Origin: CAZLPZ01 sp964607245
Lineage (GTDB): Bacteria > Pseudomonadota > Alphaproteobacteria > Micavibrionales > Micavibrionaceae
Direction: 5' to 3'
NCBI GenBank assembly: GCA_964607245.1
Contig: CAZSIB010000012.1
Span: 1 to 41,953 of the forward strand
Length of the DNA stretch: 41,953 nt
Below the pieces are notes generated by a model. That model had not been told where the DNA came from. It searched no databases and saw only the letters and a program-made list of their open reading frames with translations. Made by a program: the position numbers and the translations under genes. Below are positions 24,400 through 32,086 of the stretch, piece by piece (within the stretch, counting starts at the first letter, position 1; each line of letters opens with the position of its first letter).

Positions 24400-25316
24400 A
24401 CCAAGAGTCCACCCAACAGGTTGATATGTCGATCTCTGCTGAATTTTTGCCAGCTTCTCCCAACGTCATCCCCATTTCCGATCAGGCGCGGATTGTCGAG
24501 GCGGTGCTGTTTGCGGCGCCTGAACCCTTGACCGTTGCGCAACTGCGGGCGGTGGTGCCGGGGGATGCCGATATGGGCGCAGCACTGGCCGAACTTCAAA
24601 CGCTTTATGCGGGGCGGGGCGTGACACTCAAAGACATCGATGGGCGCTGGGCGTTTCGGACGGCGGACACGGTCGCGCCGCATCTTTATCAATTTCGGCG
24701 GGAAGAGAAAAAACTGTCGCGCGCGGCGCTTGAGACCCTTGCAATCATCGCGTATCACCAACCGGTGACGCGGACGGAAATTGAAAATATTCGCGGTGTG
24801 GCGGTTGCCAAGGGCACGCTGGACCTCATCATGGAAATGGGATGGATCAAACCCGGTAAGCGGCGCGAGATTCCGGGGCGGCCACTCACCTGGCTTACCA
24901 CCCCGGCGTTTCTGGATCATTTTGGGCTGTCGAACTTAAACGAACTTCCAGGCATGGATGATTTGAAAGCCGCGGGCTTGATGGATACCCGGCCTGCGAT
25001 TGAAACACTGCCGGATTTGTTTGCCGGTGAAGACGCGGCACTTGCGGCGGATGCGGGTGTGACTTTAGATGCGCAAGAAGACAGCGAAGATTTGGAAATG
25101 CTGCCCTCAACCCCTGCGGCGCCGTCATCGGTTTCGCTGTTTTTCAGTGCGGCGGCGGTCAATCAAAATGTTGAAACAGATGGCGATGAGGATGACGATC
25201 TGGATGATGACGACGATTTAGATTCAGATGAAGAAATGGACGCTGACGACGATGATTTTGACGACAGCGACGATAATGATTTCGATGACGATTCAGACGA
25301 AGATGAAGAGGATTAG
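24396..25316 (+). CDS. scpB: Segregation and condensation protein B, with long acidic tail
   Basis: 306 residues from GTG 24396, with AAAGGAG 8 bases ahead and a GTGA overlap with scpA. The two winged-helix domains are seen in IVEAVLFAAPEPLTVAQLRAVV and LSRAALETLAIIAYHQPVTRTEIENIRGVAV through LITM-type GWIKPGKRREIPGRPLTWLTT. The family core ends near residue 200; the last about 45 residues are almost only D, E and S. This acidic tail is longer than I expect for ScpB and could mimic DNA or bind basic partners. It works with ScpA and SMC in condensin. Confidence 0.94.
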   Translation: MNQESTQQVDMSISAEFLPASPNVIPISDQARIVEAVLFAAPEPLTVAQLRAVVPGDADMGAALAELQTLYAGRGVTLKDIDGRWAFRTADTVAPHLYQFRREEKKLSRAALETLAIIAYHQPVTRTEIENIRGVAVAKGTLDLIMEMGWIKPGKRREIPGRPLTWLTTPAFLDHFGLSNLNELPGMDDLKAAGLMDTRPAIETLPDLFAGEDAALAADAGVTLDAQEDSEDLEMLPSTPAAPSSVSLFFSAAAVNQNVETDGDEDDDLDDDDDLDSDEEMDADDDDFDDSDDNDFDDDSDEDEED

Positions 25317-25319
25317 GTG

Positions 25320-25547
25320 ATGATTGGACCTTGGGAAATATTTTTAATTTTACTGGTTGTGCTGGTCATTTTTGGGGCCGGGCGCTTGCCCACCATTATG
25401 GGAGATTTGGCCAAAGGCGTAAAATCGTTCAAGGCGGGATTAAAGGATGAAGATGTCGTGCAAAAAGAGACGGCGGATCCGAAACGTCTCGCCCATGATG
25501 CCGTTTTGACCGAGGAACAAAAAAGCGTTGATCGTCGATCGGCCTGA
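25320..25547 (+). CDS. tatA: Sec-independent translocase subunit TatA
   Basis: 75 residues from the ATG at 25320; GTG 25317 is one codon upstream. One N-terminal membrane helix (IFLILLVVLVIFGAGRLP) with the conserved F-G hinge, then the amphipathic helix MGDLAKGVKSFKAGLKDE, are the TatA hallmarks. It polymerises to form the passage for folded proteins of the Tat export route in the inner membrane. First of tatABC, 3 bases after the scpB stop. Confidence 0.95.
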   Translation: MIGPWEIFLILLVVLVIFGAGRLPTIMGDLAKGVKSFKAGLKDEDVVQKETADPKRLAHDAVLTEEQKSVDRRSA

Positions 25548-25564
25548 TAGGACATCTTGAACGC

Positions 25565-25966
25565 ATGCTTGATTTTGGTTGGTCCGAATTTTTTCTGATT
25601 ATTATTCTGGGCGTTGTTCTTTTGGGGCCAAAGGATATCCCCGAACTTGTCTATCAATTCGGGCGGTTGGTGCGCCGAGCCCAATACATGAAATTTGCTA
25701 TGTCCAAGCAATTTGACGACTTTATGATGCAGAATGATTTGCAAGAACTGCGTCGGGGCGGAACCTTGGGCGATATGAAGGGCGATGTGCGGGCGGCGTT
25801 GACCTTGCCCGCGCATGAACCAACATCCCATATCGATACGACGCAAGATCCAACCCGTCTTGAGGAAGAGGAATACTATGCAGAATTGCCGCCTGCACTC
25901 GATGATCTTCCAGCGCTGACCCTACCTTTAGAAGGCGGCGGCGGAAAACGTCGTGCCAAGGGATAG
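25565..25966 (+). CDS. tatB: Sec-independent translocase subunit TatB
   Basis: 133 residues. Membrane helix FFLIIILGVVLLGPKDIPEL with the TatB-type hinge (LGPKDIP), then an amphipathic helix (YQFGRLVRRAQYMKFAMSKQFDDFMMQ) longer than that of TatA. A variable acidic and proline-containing tail follows and ends in a glycine/lysine-rich piece (GGGGKRRAKG). TatB binds TatC and receives twin-arginine signal peptides. Between tatA (17-base gap) and tatC (14-base gap). Confidence 0.93.
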   Translation: MLDFGWSEFFLIIILGVVLLGPKDIPELVYQFGRLVRRAQYMKFAMSKQFDDFMMQNDLQELRRGGTLGDMKGDVRAALTLPAHEPTSHIDTTQDPTRLEEEEYYAELPPALDDLPALTLPLEGGGGKRRAKG

Positions 25967-25980
25967 AAGGAGGGAAAAAG

Positions 25981-26751
25981 ATGCCCCAGGCGGTGCCCGA
26001 TGATCTTCCAACCCAGCCGTTGATTGCTCATTTTATTGAACTGCGCGCGCGGCTTTTATGGGGGTTTTCAACGCTTATTCTGGCGGCCATCGTGGCGTAT
26101 ATCTATGCGCAACCGATTTACGGTTTTTTGGTGCGGCCGCTTGCCGATGCCATGGGAACGGGCGGAACGCAACGGCTCATCTATACAAATTTGACCGAAG
26201 CGTTTTTTACCTATGTGAAGGTGGCCTTTTTTACCGGATTATTCGTGGCCTTACCGGTGATTTTAACGCAATTATGGTTGTTTATCGCCCCGGCGCTCTA
26301 TCGCCAGGAACGCCGAACCTTTATTTTGTTTTTGATTGCAACACCGCTTCTTTTCTATACAGGCGGAGCGGTTGTGTACTTCGCGGTTTTGCCCCTAGCC
26401 TGGACGTTTTTCTTAAGCTTTCAAAGCACTGGGGCCGATACGGTTTTGCCCATTATGCTCGAAGCGCGGGTGAGTGAATATCTTGATCTCGTGATGGTGC
26501 TGATTTTGGCCTTTGGCCTGGCGTTTCAATTGCCGGTTTTATTGATGCTGCTGGCACGTGTGGGGATTGTGAATGCGAATACACTTGCCGCGAAACGGAA
26601 ATATGCGATTATCGCGGCGTTCGTGATTGCGGCGCCTTTAACCCCGCCCGATATTGTCTCGCAAACACTGCTCGCCTTACCGCTTATTTTTCTCTATGAA
26701 ATTTCGATTTTACTCATCCGGCGGTGGGTGCCGCAGGCGACCCGATCATGA
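25981..26751 (+). CDS. tatC: Sec-independent translocase subunit TatC
   Basis: 256 residues with six hydrophobic segments. The N-terminal LIAHFIELRARLLWG, the periplasmic glutamate region YTNLTEAFFTYVKVAFFTGL, the PVILTQLWLFIAPALYRQERR loop and the late AAPLTPPDIVSQTLLALPLIFLYE are TatC family blocks. It recognises twin-arginine signal peptides. A strong SD (AAGGAGG) precedes the ATG. The stop overlaps the zapE start (ATGA). Confidence 0.97.
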   Translation: MPQAVPDDLPTQPLIAHFIELRARLLWGFSTLILAAIVAYIYAQPIYGFLVRPLADAMGTGGTQRLIYTNLTEAFFTYVKVAFFTGLFVALPVILTQLWLFIAPALYRQERRTFILFLIATPLLFYTGGAVVYFAVLPLAWTFFLSFQSTGADTVLPIMLEARVSEYLDLVMVLILAFGLAFQLPVLLMLLARVGIVNANTLAAKRKYAIIAAFVIAAPLTPPDIVSQTLLALPLIFLYEISILLIRRWVPQATRS

Positions 26752-27908
26752 CGAATCTGCTCTCAAAATACGACGCAGAGATTGGTGCAGGGCGGTTAAG
26801 TCGTGACAGCGCCCAAGAACGCGCGATCTATGCGCTTCAGGAACTTTACCAACAAACCTTAGATCAAGATGGATGGCGAAAGAAATTAACGGTCGTGGGT
26901 ACATTAGCCGAGATATTTATTTACCCATTTTCTTTTTTTTGGATGGGTAATTTTTTTAAGAATAAAATATCTGGTGTCTACCTCTATGGCCCTGTTGGGC
27001 GTGGTAAGACCCGCATGATGGATTTGTTTTATGATGCGCTGCCGGGCGATGTCCCGAAACGCCGTGTGCATTTCCATGCCTTTATGTTGTCGGTGCATGA
27101 ATTTTTGCATCGAGAGCGTCAGGCCGGGGCCAAAAACGGCGTGGATGACGTACTGCCGAAATTCGCGGATCAAGTGGCAAGCACAACGCGCGTCCTATGC
27201 TTTGATGAATTTCACGTGGTGGATGTGGCAGACGCTATGATTCTATCGCGCCTGTTCACGGCCCTGTTTCATGCCGGCGTGCGCGTGGTGATGACCAGTA
27301 ATTGGTCCCCGGGTGATCTTTATAAAAACGGGCTTCAGCGCGAATTATTCTTACCCTTTATTGATCTCATCAAAAATCAGATGACGGTGGTCGCGGTCGA
27401 TGGCGGGCGGGATTATCGCCTGGCGCGGATTGCGGGCCAACCGGTTTATTTTTACCCGAATAACGTCACGCATCATGCCCAAGTTTCTGTGATGTTTGAT
27501 GATTTAACCGATGCGGATCCCGGTGCCCCCGCGACACTGAACGTCATGGGGCATACGGTGCATATTCCGCGGGCCGCACATGGCGTAGCATGGGCATCCT
27601 TTTCTGATTTATGTGAGAAACCATTCGCAGCCCAGGATTATTTGGCGCTTGCGGCGGCCTTTCACACGCTGATCCTCGATCATGTGCCGCGCCTGACCTA
27701 TGACCGCCGGAACGAAACCAAACGCCTGATGATTTTGGTCGATATCCTTTATGAACACAAACGGCGGCTGATTCTGGTCGCTGACGCTCCGCTTGATAAA
27801 CTGTTCGTGGATAACGAACATGCCTTTGAATTTAAGCGGACGCTGTCCCGCTTGGCCGAGATGCAAAGTACGGAGTATTTAGAGGCTATCGTGACAGACC
27901 TGAGGTAA
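26748..27908 (+). CDS. zapE: Cell division AAA+ ATPase ZapE (AFG1-like)
   Basis: 386 residues from the ATG at 26748, which overlaps the tatC stop. Family blocks: GVYLYGPVGRGKTRMMDLFYDAL (Walker A), RVHFHAFMLSVHEFLH, LCFDEFHVVDVADAMILSRLF (Walker B), VMTSNWSPGDLYKNGLQRELFLPFI. These identify the AFG1/ZapE family, which in E. coli affects the Z-ring and in mitochondria handles misfolded inner-membrane proteins. It is the last core gene before the accessory island; serS, the common neighbour after tatC in alphaproteobacteria, is not here. Confidence 0.94.
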   Translation: MTNLLSKYDAEIGAGRLSRDSAQERAIYALQELYQQTLDQDGWRKKLTVVGTLAEIFIYPFSFFWMGNFFKNKISGVYLYGPVGRGKTRMMDLFYDALPGDVPKRRVHFHAFMLSVHEFLHRERQAGAKNGVDDVLPKFADQVASTTRVLCFDEFHVVDVADAMILSRLFTALFHAGVRVVMTSNWSPGDLYKNGLQRELFLPFIDLIKNQMTVVAVDGGRDYRLARIAGQPVYFYPNNVTHHAQVSVMFDDLTDADPGAPATLNVMGHTVHIPRAAHGVAWASFSDLCEKPFAAQDYLALAAAFHTLILDHVPRLTYDRRNETKRLMILVDILYEHKRRLILVADAPLDKLFVDNEHAFEFKRTLSRLAEMQSTEYLEAIVTDLR

Positions 27909-28342
27909 AAACGTCACCTCCGGCTGTAGAATTTTCGTGTTTTTGGAGAGATTTGGAGGACGGGCCTCTATCGAATTAAGTGCATATCTATCTGATAATA
28001 AAAATAGATTCTGATTTGTTTTTATAGAGTACCCCGATTTCTACCCCTGTTTTTAGGGATGTACGCTGATCGTGCGGGGTCGGATCTAGGTTTTTAGTTT
28101 GTCTGGTTTTTTCATGCATATCTATTTTTGGGGCTGACACCTAATAATGTTGTTTGAGGATGATTTTGAGGTCATCTAAGAGGTTTTTGGTGAACCAATA
28201 TTATAAAGCGCCACTCGCATTCTTTCAAGAAGAGATTGAAGTGTTTTTTGGGAGGCTAAAGATATCAAACTTAACTTCTGTCTCAATGCAGCAGCCGACA
28301 TTTAAAAATTCTGAACTTGTAATTAGATTTCGTTTTTTAAAC
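27909..28342. other. AT-rich boundary region between zapE and the left leader unit
   Basis: About 430 bases with a sudden drop in GC. It holds the candidate att remnant (27954-27976), a direct repeat TGCATATCTAT at 27981-27991 and 28115-28125, and a 70-codon open frame (28154-28366) with a TTG start and no SD, ending KNEIIIE. That last part has a counterpart (RNEIIVE-stop) beside the right leader, so the frame may be a remnant and not a gene. I see no other coding sequence. Confidence 0.5.
27954..27976 (+). repeat. Candidate decayed attachment site (copy of tRNA-Cys 3' end)
   Basis: TGGAGG-ACGGGCC-TCT-ATCGAA here, against TGGAGG-C-ACGGGCC-GGA-ATCGAA at 38624-38646, the 3' end of tRNA-Cys read on the plus strand: 19 matches, one gap and three mismatches, same orientation. 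It lies 46 bases after zapE, exactly where base composition changes. Confidence 0.45.
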
Positions 28343-28358
28343 AAGAACGAAATTATAA

Positions 28359-28386
28359 TTGAATAATCCAAAATTTTGTGTATGTT
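28359..28386 (+). promoter_or_regulatory. Promoter of the left leader
   Basis: TTGAAT (28359-28364), a 16-base spacer and TATGTT (28381-28386). The same two hexamers and spacing recur in the right copy, which supports the call. Confidence 0.6.
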
Positions 28387-28413
28387 TGGTTCATCCTTTC
28401 AAGGAGATGTTAC

Positions 28414-28503
28414 ATGTCTGCTGTTGACGACCAGCTTTGGAAATATAAGAGAATTCTAATCACAGAGTTCTTGACGAAGCTGTCTAACAGCGCGCGTCTT
28501 TAA
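28414..28503 (+). CDS. 29-residue leader peptide, left copy
   Basis: A 30-codon ORF from ATG 28414 to TAA 28501-28503 with a strong SD (AAGGAG) 7 bases ahead. The predicted peptide begins MSAVDDQLWKYKRIL and ends TKLSNSARL; it has one tryptophan, several K/R and alternating hydrophobic residues that could form an amphipathic helix. The right-hand copy (32642-32731) has exactly the same length and shares 19 of 29 residues, with no indels. Its stop codon overlaps the first bases of a terminator stem. It may be a regulatory leader peptide, a small functional peptide, or a by-product of a small RNA; changes between the copies are mostly amino-acid changing, so conservation of the peptide itself is not proven. 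Confidence 0.55.
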   Translation: MSAVDDQLWKYKRILITEFLTKLSNSARL

Positions 28504-28528
28504 GGCCCCAAAATTTTGGGGCCTTTTT
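28502..28528 (+). terminator. Rho-independent terminator between left leader and GTPase operon
   Basis: A perfect 24-base palindrome (AAGGCCCCAAAA / TTTTGGGGCCTT) running into five T. It is preceded by a small hairpin GCTGT-CTA-ACAGC (28479-28491) inside the leader ORF. It ends 75 bases before the first operon start, so operon expression needs read-through or a second promoter. Confidence 0.85.
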
Positions 28529-28602
28529 GTTTTGACTGTGAAAACACCTGTTTTTGCAGATAAGTTTTGTTTTTTTAAATTTTAAACTAAAGGAGTTAGG
28601 TG

Positions 28603-29769
28603 ATGGATCCTCTTCTTGCTGCTGCCGGCGCAGGTATTGGTGCGGCACTTGCGCAAGTTTTTAATGGTCATATGGCCCGGAAAGAACAAAGGCTAGAACG
28701 CGATGAACGGCGGAGACAACATGAGCAGAATCGGGGAGATGCTCAGTCCAGGTTTGAGCTTGATTTTGATCTACGAAAAGATCGGTTTCTTTGGGAAAAA
28801 GAACAGGCTCAAGCGGCTATTACGCTTCGTGCGCAGGAGCGGATGGAAGACTTTAGGCGTCAGGATGGTCGTGAACAACGGGCGCGCTCGTTTGAAAGCT
28901 TGAGGCAAGTTTTCCATGCGTCGCCGGATGGGTGGTACATTCATAACCCATATCTTGGTGCCTATCCTAACGTTAATTCTTTAAGACTTTTGGTTCAATT
29001 GTCTGGGGTGTCGACAGAAGATAATCGTGCAATTGAAAACCAGGTCGGCCAAACTGTTCAACAGTATATGGAGAATTCAGAAGGGACACCAATTCATTTT
29101 CCAACAGGTGTTTGGAAAATAGGTGCGCAGCCAGGGAGCTGGGTTTCTTCAGAACTACATGCTTGGGATCAAGCTATCCCCACTCTAGTTTTAAGAGGAG
29201 ACCTCAGCAAAGGAGAGCATGTTCATTTCTATGGCGACATGTTTGGGTTCCCGCTTGGAAACCGAGACTACGAACAAAATATTTCTTTTGGACAAATCCC
29301 AAAAGATTCAAAAGCGATACCAACAGTCATATCTTTCATCGCGATGAGTGTTTCAGACATCTATTACCTGTCAAACTATGGCCGAATGCCACAACTGCCC
29401 CGCATTATTCAAGGTTATTTAGAGCAAGAAGGTGACTTCTCGGTGATGGATACGTTTATTCGTAATTACCAAGACACCATTAATGTCCTGCTCTCTGAGC
29501 GACCTGAGATTGGTATCCCGACGGCATTACGCTTTGCAGAGTCATTGGTTGGACTTGCTGATAACAAGTATGCGTTAGCTCAAACACAAGCGGTTGAGGG
29601 AATGACAGAAGCAATTTTGCCAGAAGATCCCGAACTAGCGCAGCGTTTATCGTCTCTTTATACAAAAATGGATCGCCCGGAGGATGCGGCGCGATTACTT
29701 AATCAAATTGGGCGGTCGCAAGGAATCGACCGTACAACACGTGCACAACTTTTGGAGAATGTATTATGA
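28603..29769 (+). CDS. Unknown protein with hydrophobic N-terminus and coiled coil, first gene of GTPase operon
   Basis: 388 residues from ATG 28603 (AGGAG 7 bases ahead; a GTG at 28600 is less likely). Not recognised. The N-terminus DPLLAAAGAGIGAALAQVF is a short glycine/alanine-rich hydrophobic segment that may touch the membrane. Residues about 23-95 are extremely charged (RKEQRLERDERRRQHEQNRG...) and should form a coiled coil. The remaining about 290 residues look globular (ASPDGWYIHNPYLGAYPNVNSL; TLVLRGDLSKGEHVHFYGDMFGF), with a helical C-terminus. The stop overlaps the GTPase start (ATGA), so its product is probably made in step with the GTPase and may be its membrane or filament-forming partner. 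AT-richer than core genes. Confidence 0.75.
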   Translation: MDPLLAAAGAGIGAALAQVFNGHMARKEQRLERDERRRQHEQNRGDAQSRFELDFDLRKDRFLWEKEQAQAAITLRAQERMEDFRRQDGREQRARSFESLRQVFHASPDGWYIHNPYLGAYPNVNSLRLLVQLSGVSTEDNRAIENQVGQTVQQYMENSEGTPIHFPTGVWKIGAQPGSWVSSELHAWDQAIPTLVLRGDLSKGEHVHFYGDMFGFPLGNRDYEQNISFGQIPKDSKAIPTVISFIAMSVSDIYYLSNYGRMPQLPRIIQGYLEQEGDFSVMDTFIRNYQDTINVLLSERPEIGIPTALRFAESLVGLADNKYALAQTQAVEGMTEAILPEDPELAQRLSSLYTKMDRPEDAARLLNQIGRSQGIDRTTRAQLLENVL

Positions 29770-31091
29770 AGATTGCATTATTAGCCCCCTCAGGTGTCGG
29801 GAAAACAGTCTATCTTGCGGGGCTATATGGCCGGCTAGTGAGAGATTTGAGCTATTCAGATTACGGGATTGACTTTACCGTTTCTGATACAGCGCTGAGT
29901 TCGTATCTAGACACACGATATACTAATCTTGTTGAAAGTGGTGATTTTGGCGAAGGAAGCAAAGAAATGATTGTCTTTCCATGGACGCTGTCAACGGAAG
30001 GGATGGATGGAAAACGAAAAAAATTGGAGATTGAAATTATCGATTTTCCGGGTGGATTTTTACACAGGGCGACCGATGAGAATCGTAAAGATGTTGAGGC
30101 GACGGTTGCAAAACTTGCAGATTGTGACGGTTTCATTGTCCTTGTTGATGGAGATGGATTGATTAAAGGGATCGAGAAAAAAGATCCGCGAATATTACAA
30201 AACTCGACACGTGCTGCAGAAATTCAAAAAGTATTAGCCGAAGCCTTGGAACGTCGCAGTCAACGCGTCAAGGAAAAATTACCTGATCCAGATAGTTATG
30301 CTTTTTCGAGTGGATTAACTCCTGTGGTCTTTGCCCTTACGAAAGGGGATTTGGTTGAGGATTGGCTGTCAAAAAAACCAGATGATAAGAAAGAAGCGTT
30401 AAACAAGGGCGTTAAAGCTCAATTTAAGAACAGTTCCGCTTACCTTGGTAATGAAGGTGAGATTTCTAACTTCATGCGCAGCCAGTTTTCACGAGTCATT
30501 GATAACCCGAATGTGGCGTCATTGCGTATGACAGTCACGGTCTATAATGAGGCAGAAAAAGCGCTAGATCCAAAAAACCTTGATACAGCATTACAATTTG
30601 TTCTGTTTACGGGGCTGCACAATGCACTTGCAGAATATGGACGGCGCGAAGCTGCCTGGAAAGATGAAAAGGATTCGCGGGGTTCTTATCACTCGCGTAA
30701 GAACAGGGCTTATGATGAGGCTGTTAGCGCGAGAGTCGCTCAACGCAACAAATTTTGGTTAGATAGAGTTGGTGACTGGCTTGATGGTGTTGGAGGAGCC
30801 TATCACGATGCACAAGTTGCATCCGCACATGAGGACTTATCCGGTGCCAGCAGTTACTATAATTCGGGAGCCGAGTCACATAAAAGAGCCAAAGAAAGTC
30901 ACCGGGTTGCACGCTTTTTTTACGAACGGATTCTCCCGGCTAGCCTGGTTCACCGACTGAGTGCTAAGACAGGACGAGATGGCTTTTATCACCAAGGGTT
31001 CCCGATTGATGCGCTTTCTGAACAAGCTTGGTGGCAAAGAAAAATCCAGGAAGGCACACCAGGAAATGATACGTGCAAGCCGGGAGTTTAA
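29766..31091 (+). CDS. TRAFAC-type GTPase, central gene of operon
   Basis: 441 residues. The N-terminal half is a P-loop GTPase: G1/Walker A APSGVGKT at residues 7-14 (followed by VYLAGLYGRL), G3 as DFPG at 93-96 after the strand LEIEII, and G4 as TKGD at 192-195 after the strand VVFAL. This order and the 'GKTVYLAGL' start resemble GTPases of predicted prokaryotic conflict systems; I infer GTP rather than ATP from TKGD. The C-terminal part (about 295-441) is rich in charged and Ser/Tyr/His residues (SYHSRKNRAYDEAVSARVAQRNKFWLDRVGDWLDGVGG...) and probably helical, ending with hydrophobic pieces. It is not a ribosomal or Ras-like housekeeping GTPase. Overlaps the upstream gene by 4 bases and precedes the third gene by 5. 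Confidence 0.85.
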   Translation: MKIALLAPSGVGKTVYLAGLYGRLVRDLSYSDYGIDFTVSDTALSSYLDTRYTNLVESGDFGEGSKEMIVFPWTLSTEGMDGKRKKLEIEIIDFPGGFLHRATDENRKDVEATVAKLADCDGFIVLVDGDGLIKGIEKKDPRILQNSTRAAEIQKVLAEALERRSQRVKEKLPDPDSYAFSSGLTPVVFALTKGDLVEDWLSKKPDDKKEALNKGVKAQFKNSSAYLGNEGEISNFMRSQFSRVIDNPNVASLRMTVTVYNEAEKALDPKNLDTALQFVLFTGLHNALAEYGRREAAWKDEKDSRGSYHSRKNRAYDEAVSARVAQRNKFWLDRVGDWLDGVGGAYHDAQVASAHEDLSGASSYYNSGAESHKRAKESHRVARFFYERILPASLVHRLSAKTGRDGFYHQGFPIDALSEQAWWQRKIQEGTPGNDTCKPGV

Positions 31092-31096
31092 TAACT

Positions 31097-31927
31097 ATGA
31101 AACGTTTTGTTTTTACGAGACTTTATGAACGTGACCATGATTATAATTTCTATGTCCCCCCCAGCTATCGAATAGGGGGTATACGACAGCTTATTTATAG
31201 CGATACCCTAGATAACCGATCCAAATTATTCCTTCTCGAAAAAAATGGAGACCAAATCACATTTGGTGTCAGAGAAAGGCTCAATTTGCGGGATATGCGT
31301 GGGCGACATATTTATCATTTCACGGGCTTTCAACTTGATCCAAACGAGAGTGCTGAATGTATACCATCCTTTACCGCTTTAAAGGAAGCCGTCCCATTAA
31401 TTACAGCTGAAGCGCATACCCTCCACGAAATTCTGGATCAAGATGTCGAGCAAGGAAGGCACCTACAAACGTCGACGTTACTTTTTGGATCTTTACCGCT
31501 CCAAGAGGAGAATCCATGGGATGATGCTGTTCGAAATATCAGAGGAGATACAAAAAGTGTCCTATTAATGATGTTTACTGAAGATGGGGCTCTCCAATCG
31601 TTAGGGCATGGGCAGGCAAATATCGACTCTTCTCCGCTTTCTCCACAGCAGCAGAGATCACCAGGTAAAAAAGCAAATGATGCGCCTGGCGGAAACGGGA
31701 GCTTTGCTCAGCACGTGGATAAAGGAGGAAGTCGAGTTCGACCAGATTTTGCAAATAAGGCTGGAATCAGATCTGAGGATGTCCGATTGGAAGAGCACGA
31801 AAGAGCTTATGTGCCCCCCTTAAATTTGCATGATTCAAGAAAATCAATACTAGATTCGTTCGCAGACGGCATTTTTGGTTTTTGGAACCGTTTGCGAGGT
31901 CGAGATCGGAATGATTACAATTTCTAA
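31097..31927 (+). CDS. Unknown protein, third gene of GTPase operon
   Basis: 276 residues from ATG 31097, 5 bases after the GTPase stop, with GGGAG 10 bases ahead. Not recognised with confidence. The N-terminal about 165 residues look globular (MKRFVFTRLYERDHDYNFYV; GGIRQLIYSDTLDNRSKLFLL; NLRDMRGRHIYHFTGFQLDP). The GR-x4-H pattern after a strand recalls the N-terminal domain of GTPase-associated proteins of predicted conflict systems, but only weakly. Residues about 180-240 are polar and disorder-like (SPLSPQQQRSPGKKANDAPGG), and the C-terminus has a short amphipathic helix (SILDSFADGIFGFWNRLRG). It is likely a regulator or adaptor of the GTPase. Confidence 0.7.
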   Translation: MKRFVFTRLYERDHDYNFYVPPSYRIGGIRQLIYSDTLDNRSKLFLLEKNGDQITFGVRERLNLRDMRGRHIYHFTGFQLDPNESAECIPSFTALKEAVPLITAEAHTLHEILDQDVEQGRHLQTSTLLFGSLPLQEENPWDDAVRNIRGDTKSVLLMMFTEDGALQSLGHGQANIDSSPLSPQQQRSPGKKANDAPGGNGSFAQHVDKGGSRVRPDFANKAGIRSEDVRLEEHERAYVPPLNLHDSRKSILDSFADGIFGFWNRLRGRDRNDYNF

Positions 31928-31960
31928 GGGGTTCGAACTTTACCTAGCGTTTAGAGAGGG

Positions 31961-31979
31961 TATCATGACTGTCATGATA
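31961..31979. promoter_or_regulatory. 19-bp perfect palindrome between converging genes
   Basis: TATCATGAC-T-GTCATGATA: 9-bp arms around one base, 34 bases past the stop of the operon's last gene. It looks like an operator or a recombination site, not a terminator (no T-run). AGCGTTTAG plus GGGTATC occur on its left (31946-31964) and again at 32044-32058. Confidence 0.5.
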
Positions 31980-32039
31980 AGGCCGCACCAAAAATACCCT
32001 ATGTAATTTGTACGGCGGCTCATTTCGTACCAGAAGTAA

Positions 32040-32081
32040 TTAGAGCGTTTAGGGTATCTATCTGTTCGCTAAACGCTCTAA
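32040..32081. terminator. 13-bp inverted repeat between converging genes
   Basis: TTAGAGCGTTTAG (32040-32052) and its perfect complement CTAAACGCTCTAA (32069-32081) with a 16-base loop, between the stop codons at 31927 and 32087. The position suggests a bidirectional transcription end; the T-runs are weak (AACAAAATT on one side), so this is tentative. Confidence 0.45.
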
Positions 32082-32086
32082 CAAAA

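Larger units (their letters stand above)
28343..28605 (+). repeat. Left copy of inverted leader repeat
   Basis: Matches the reverse complement of 32552-32803. Both contain, in order: the end of an open frame, a promoter, an SD, a 29-codon ORF, a GCTGT/ACAGC hairpin, a terminator and a downstream SD-ATGGA. The small-ORF part is 71/90 identical; the flanks before the terminator look similarly conserved, and the part after it less. Confidence 0.85.

Noticed and set aside
28154..28366. 70-residue ORF left of the left leader as a gene
   Set aside because: TTG start without SD, and the right copy has a stop in the matching frame; treated as a remnant.
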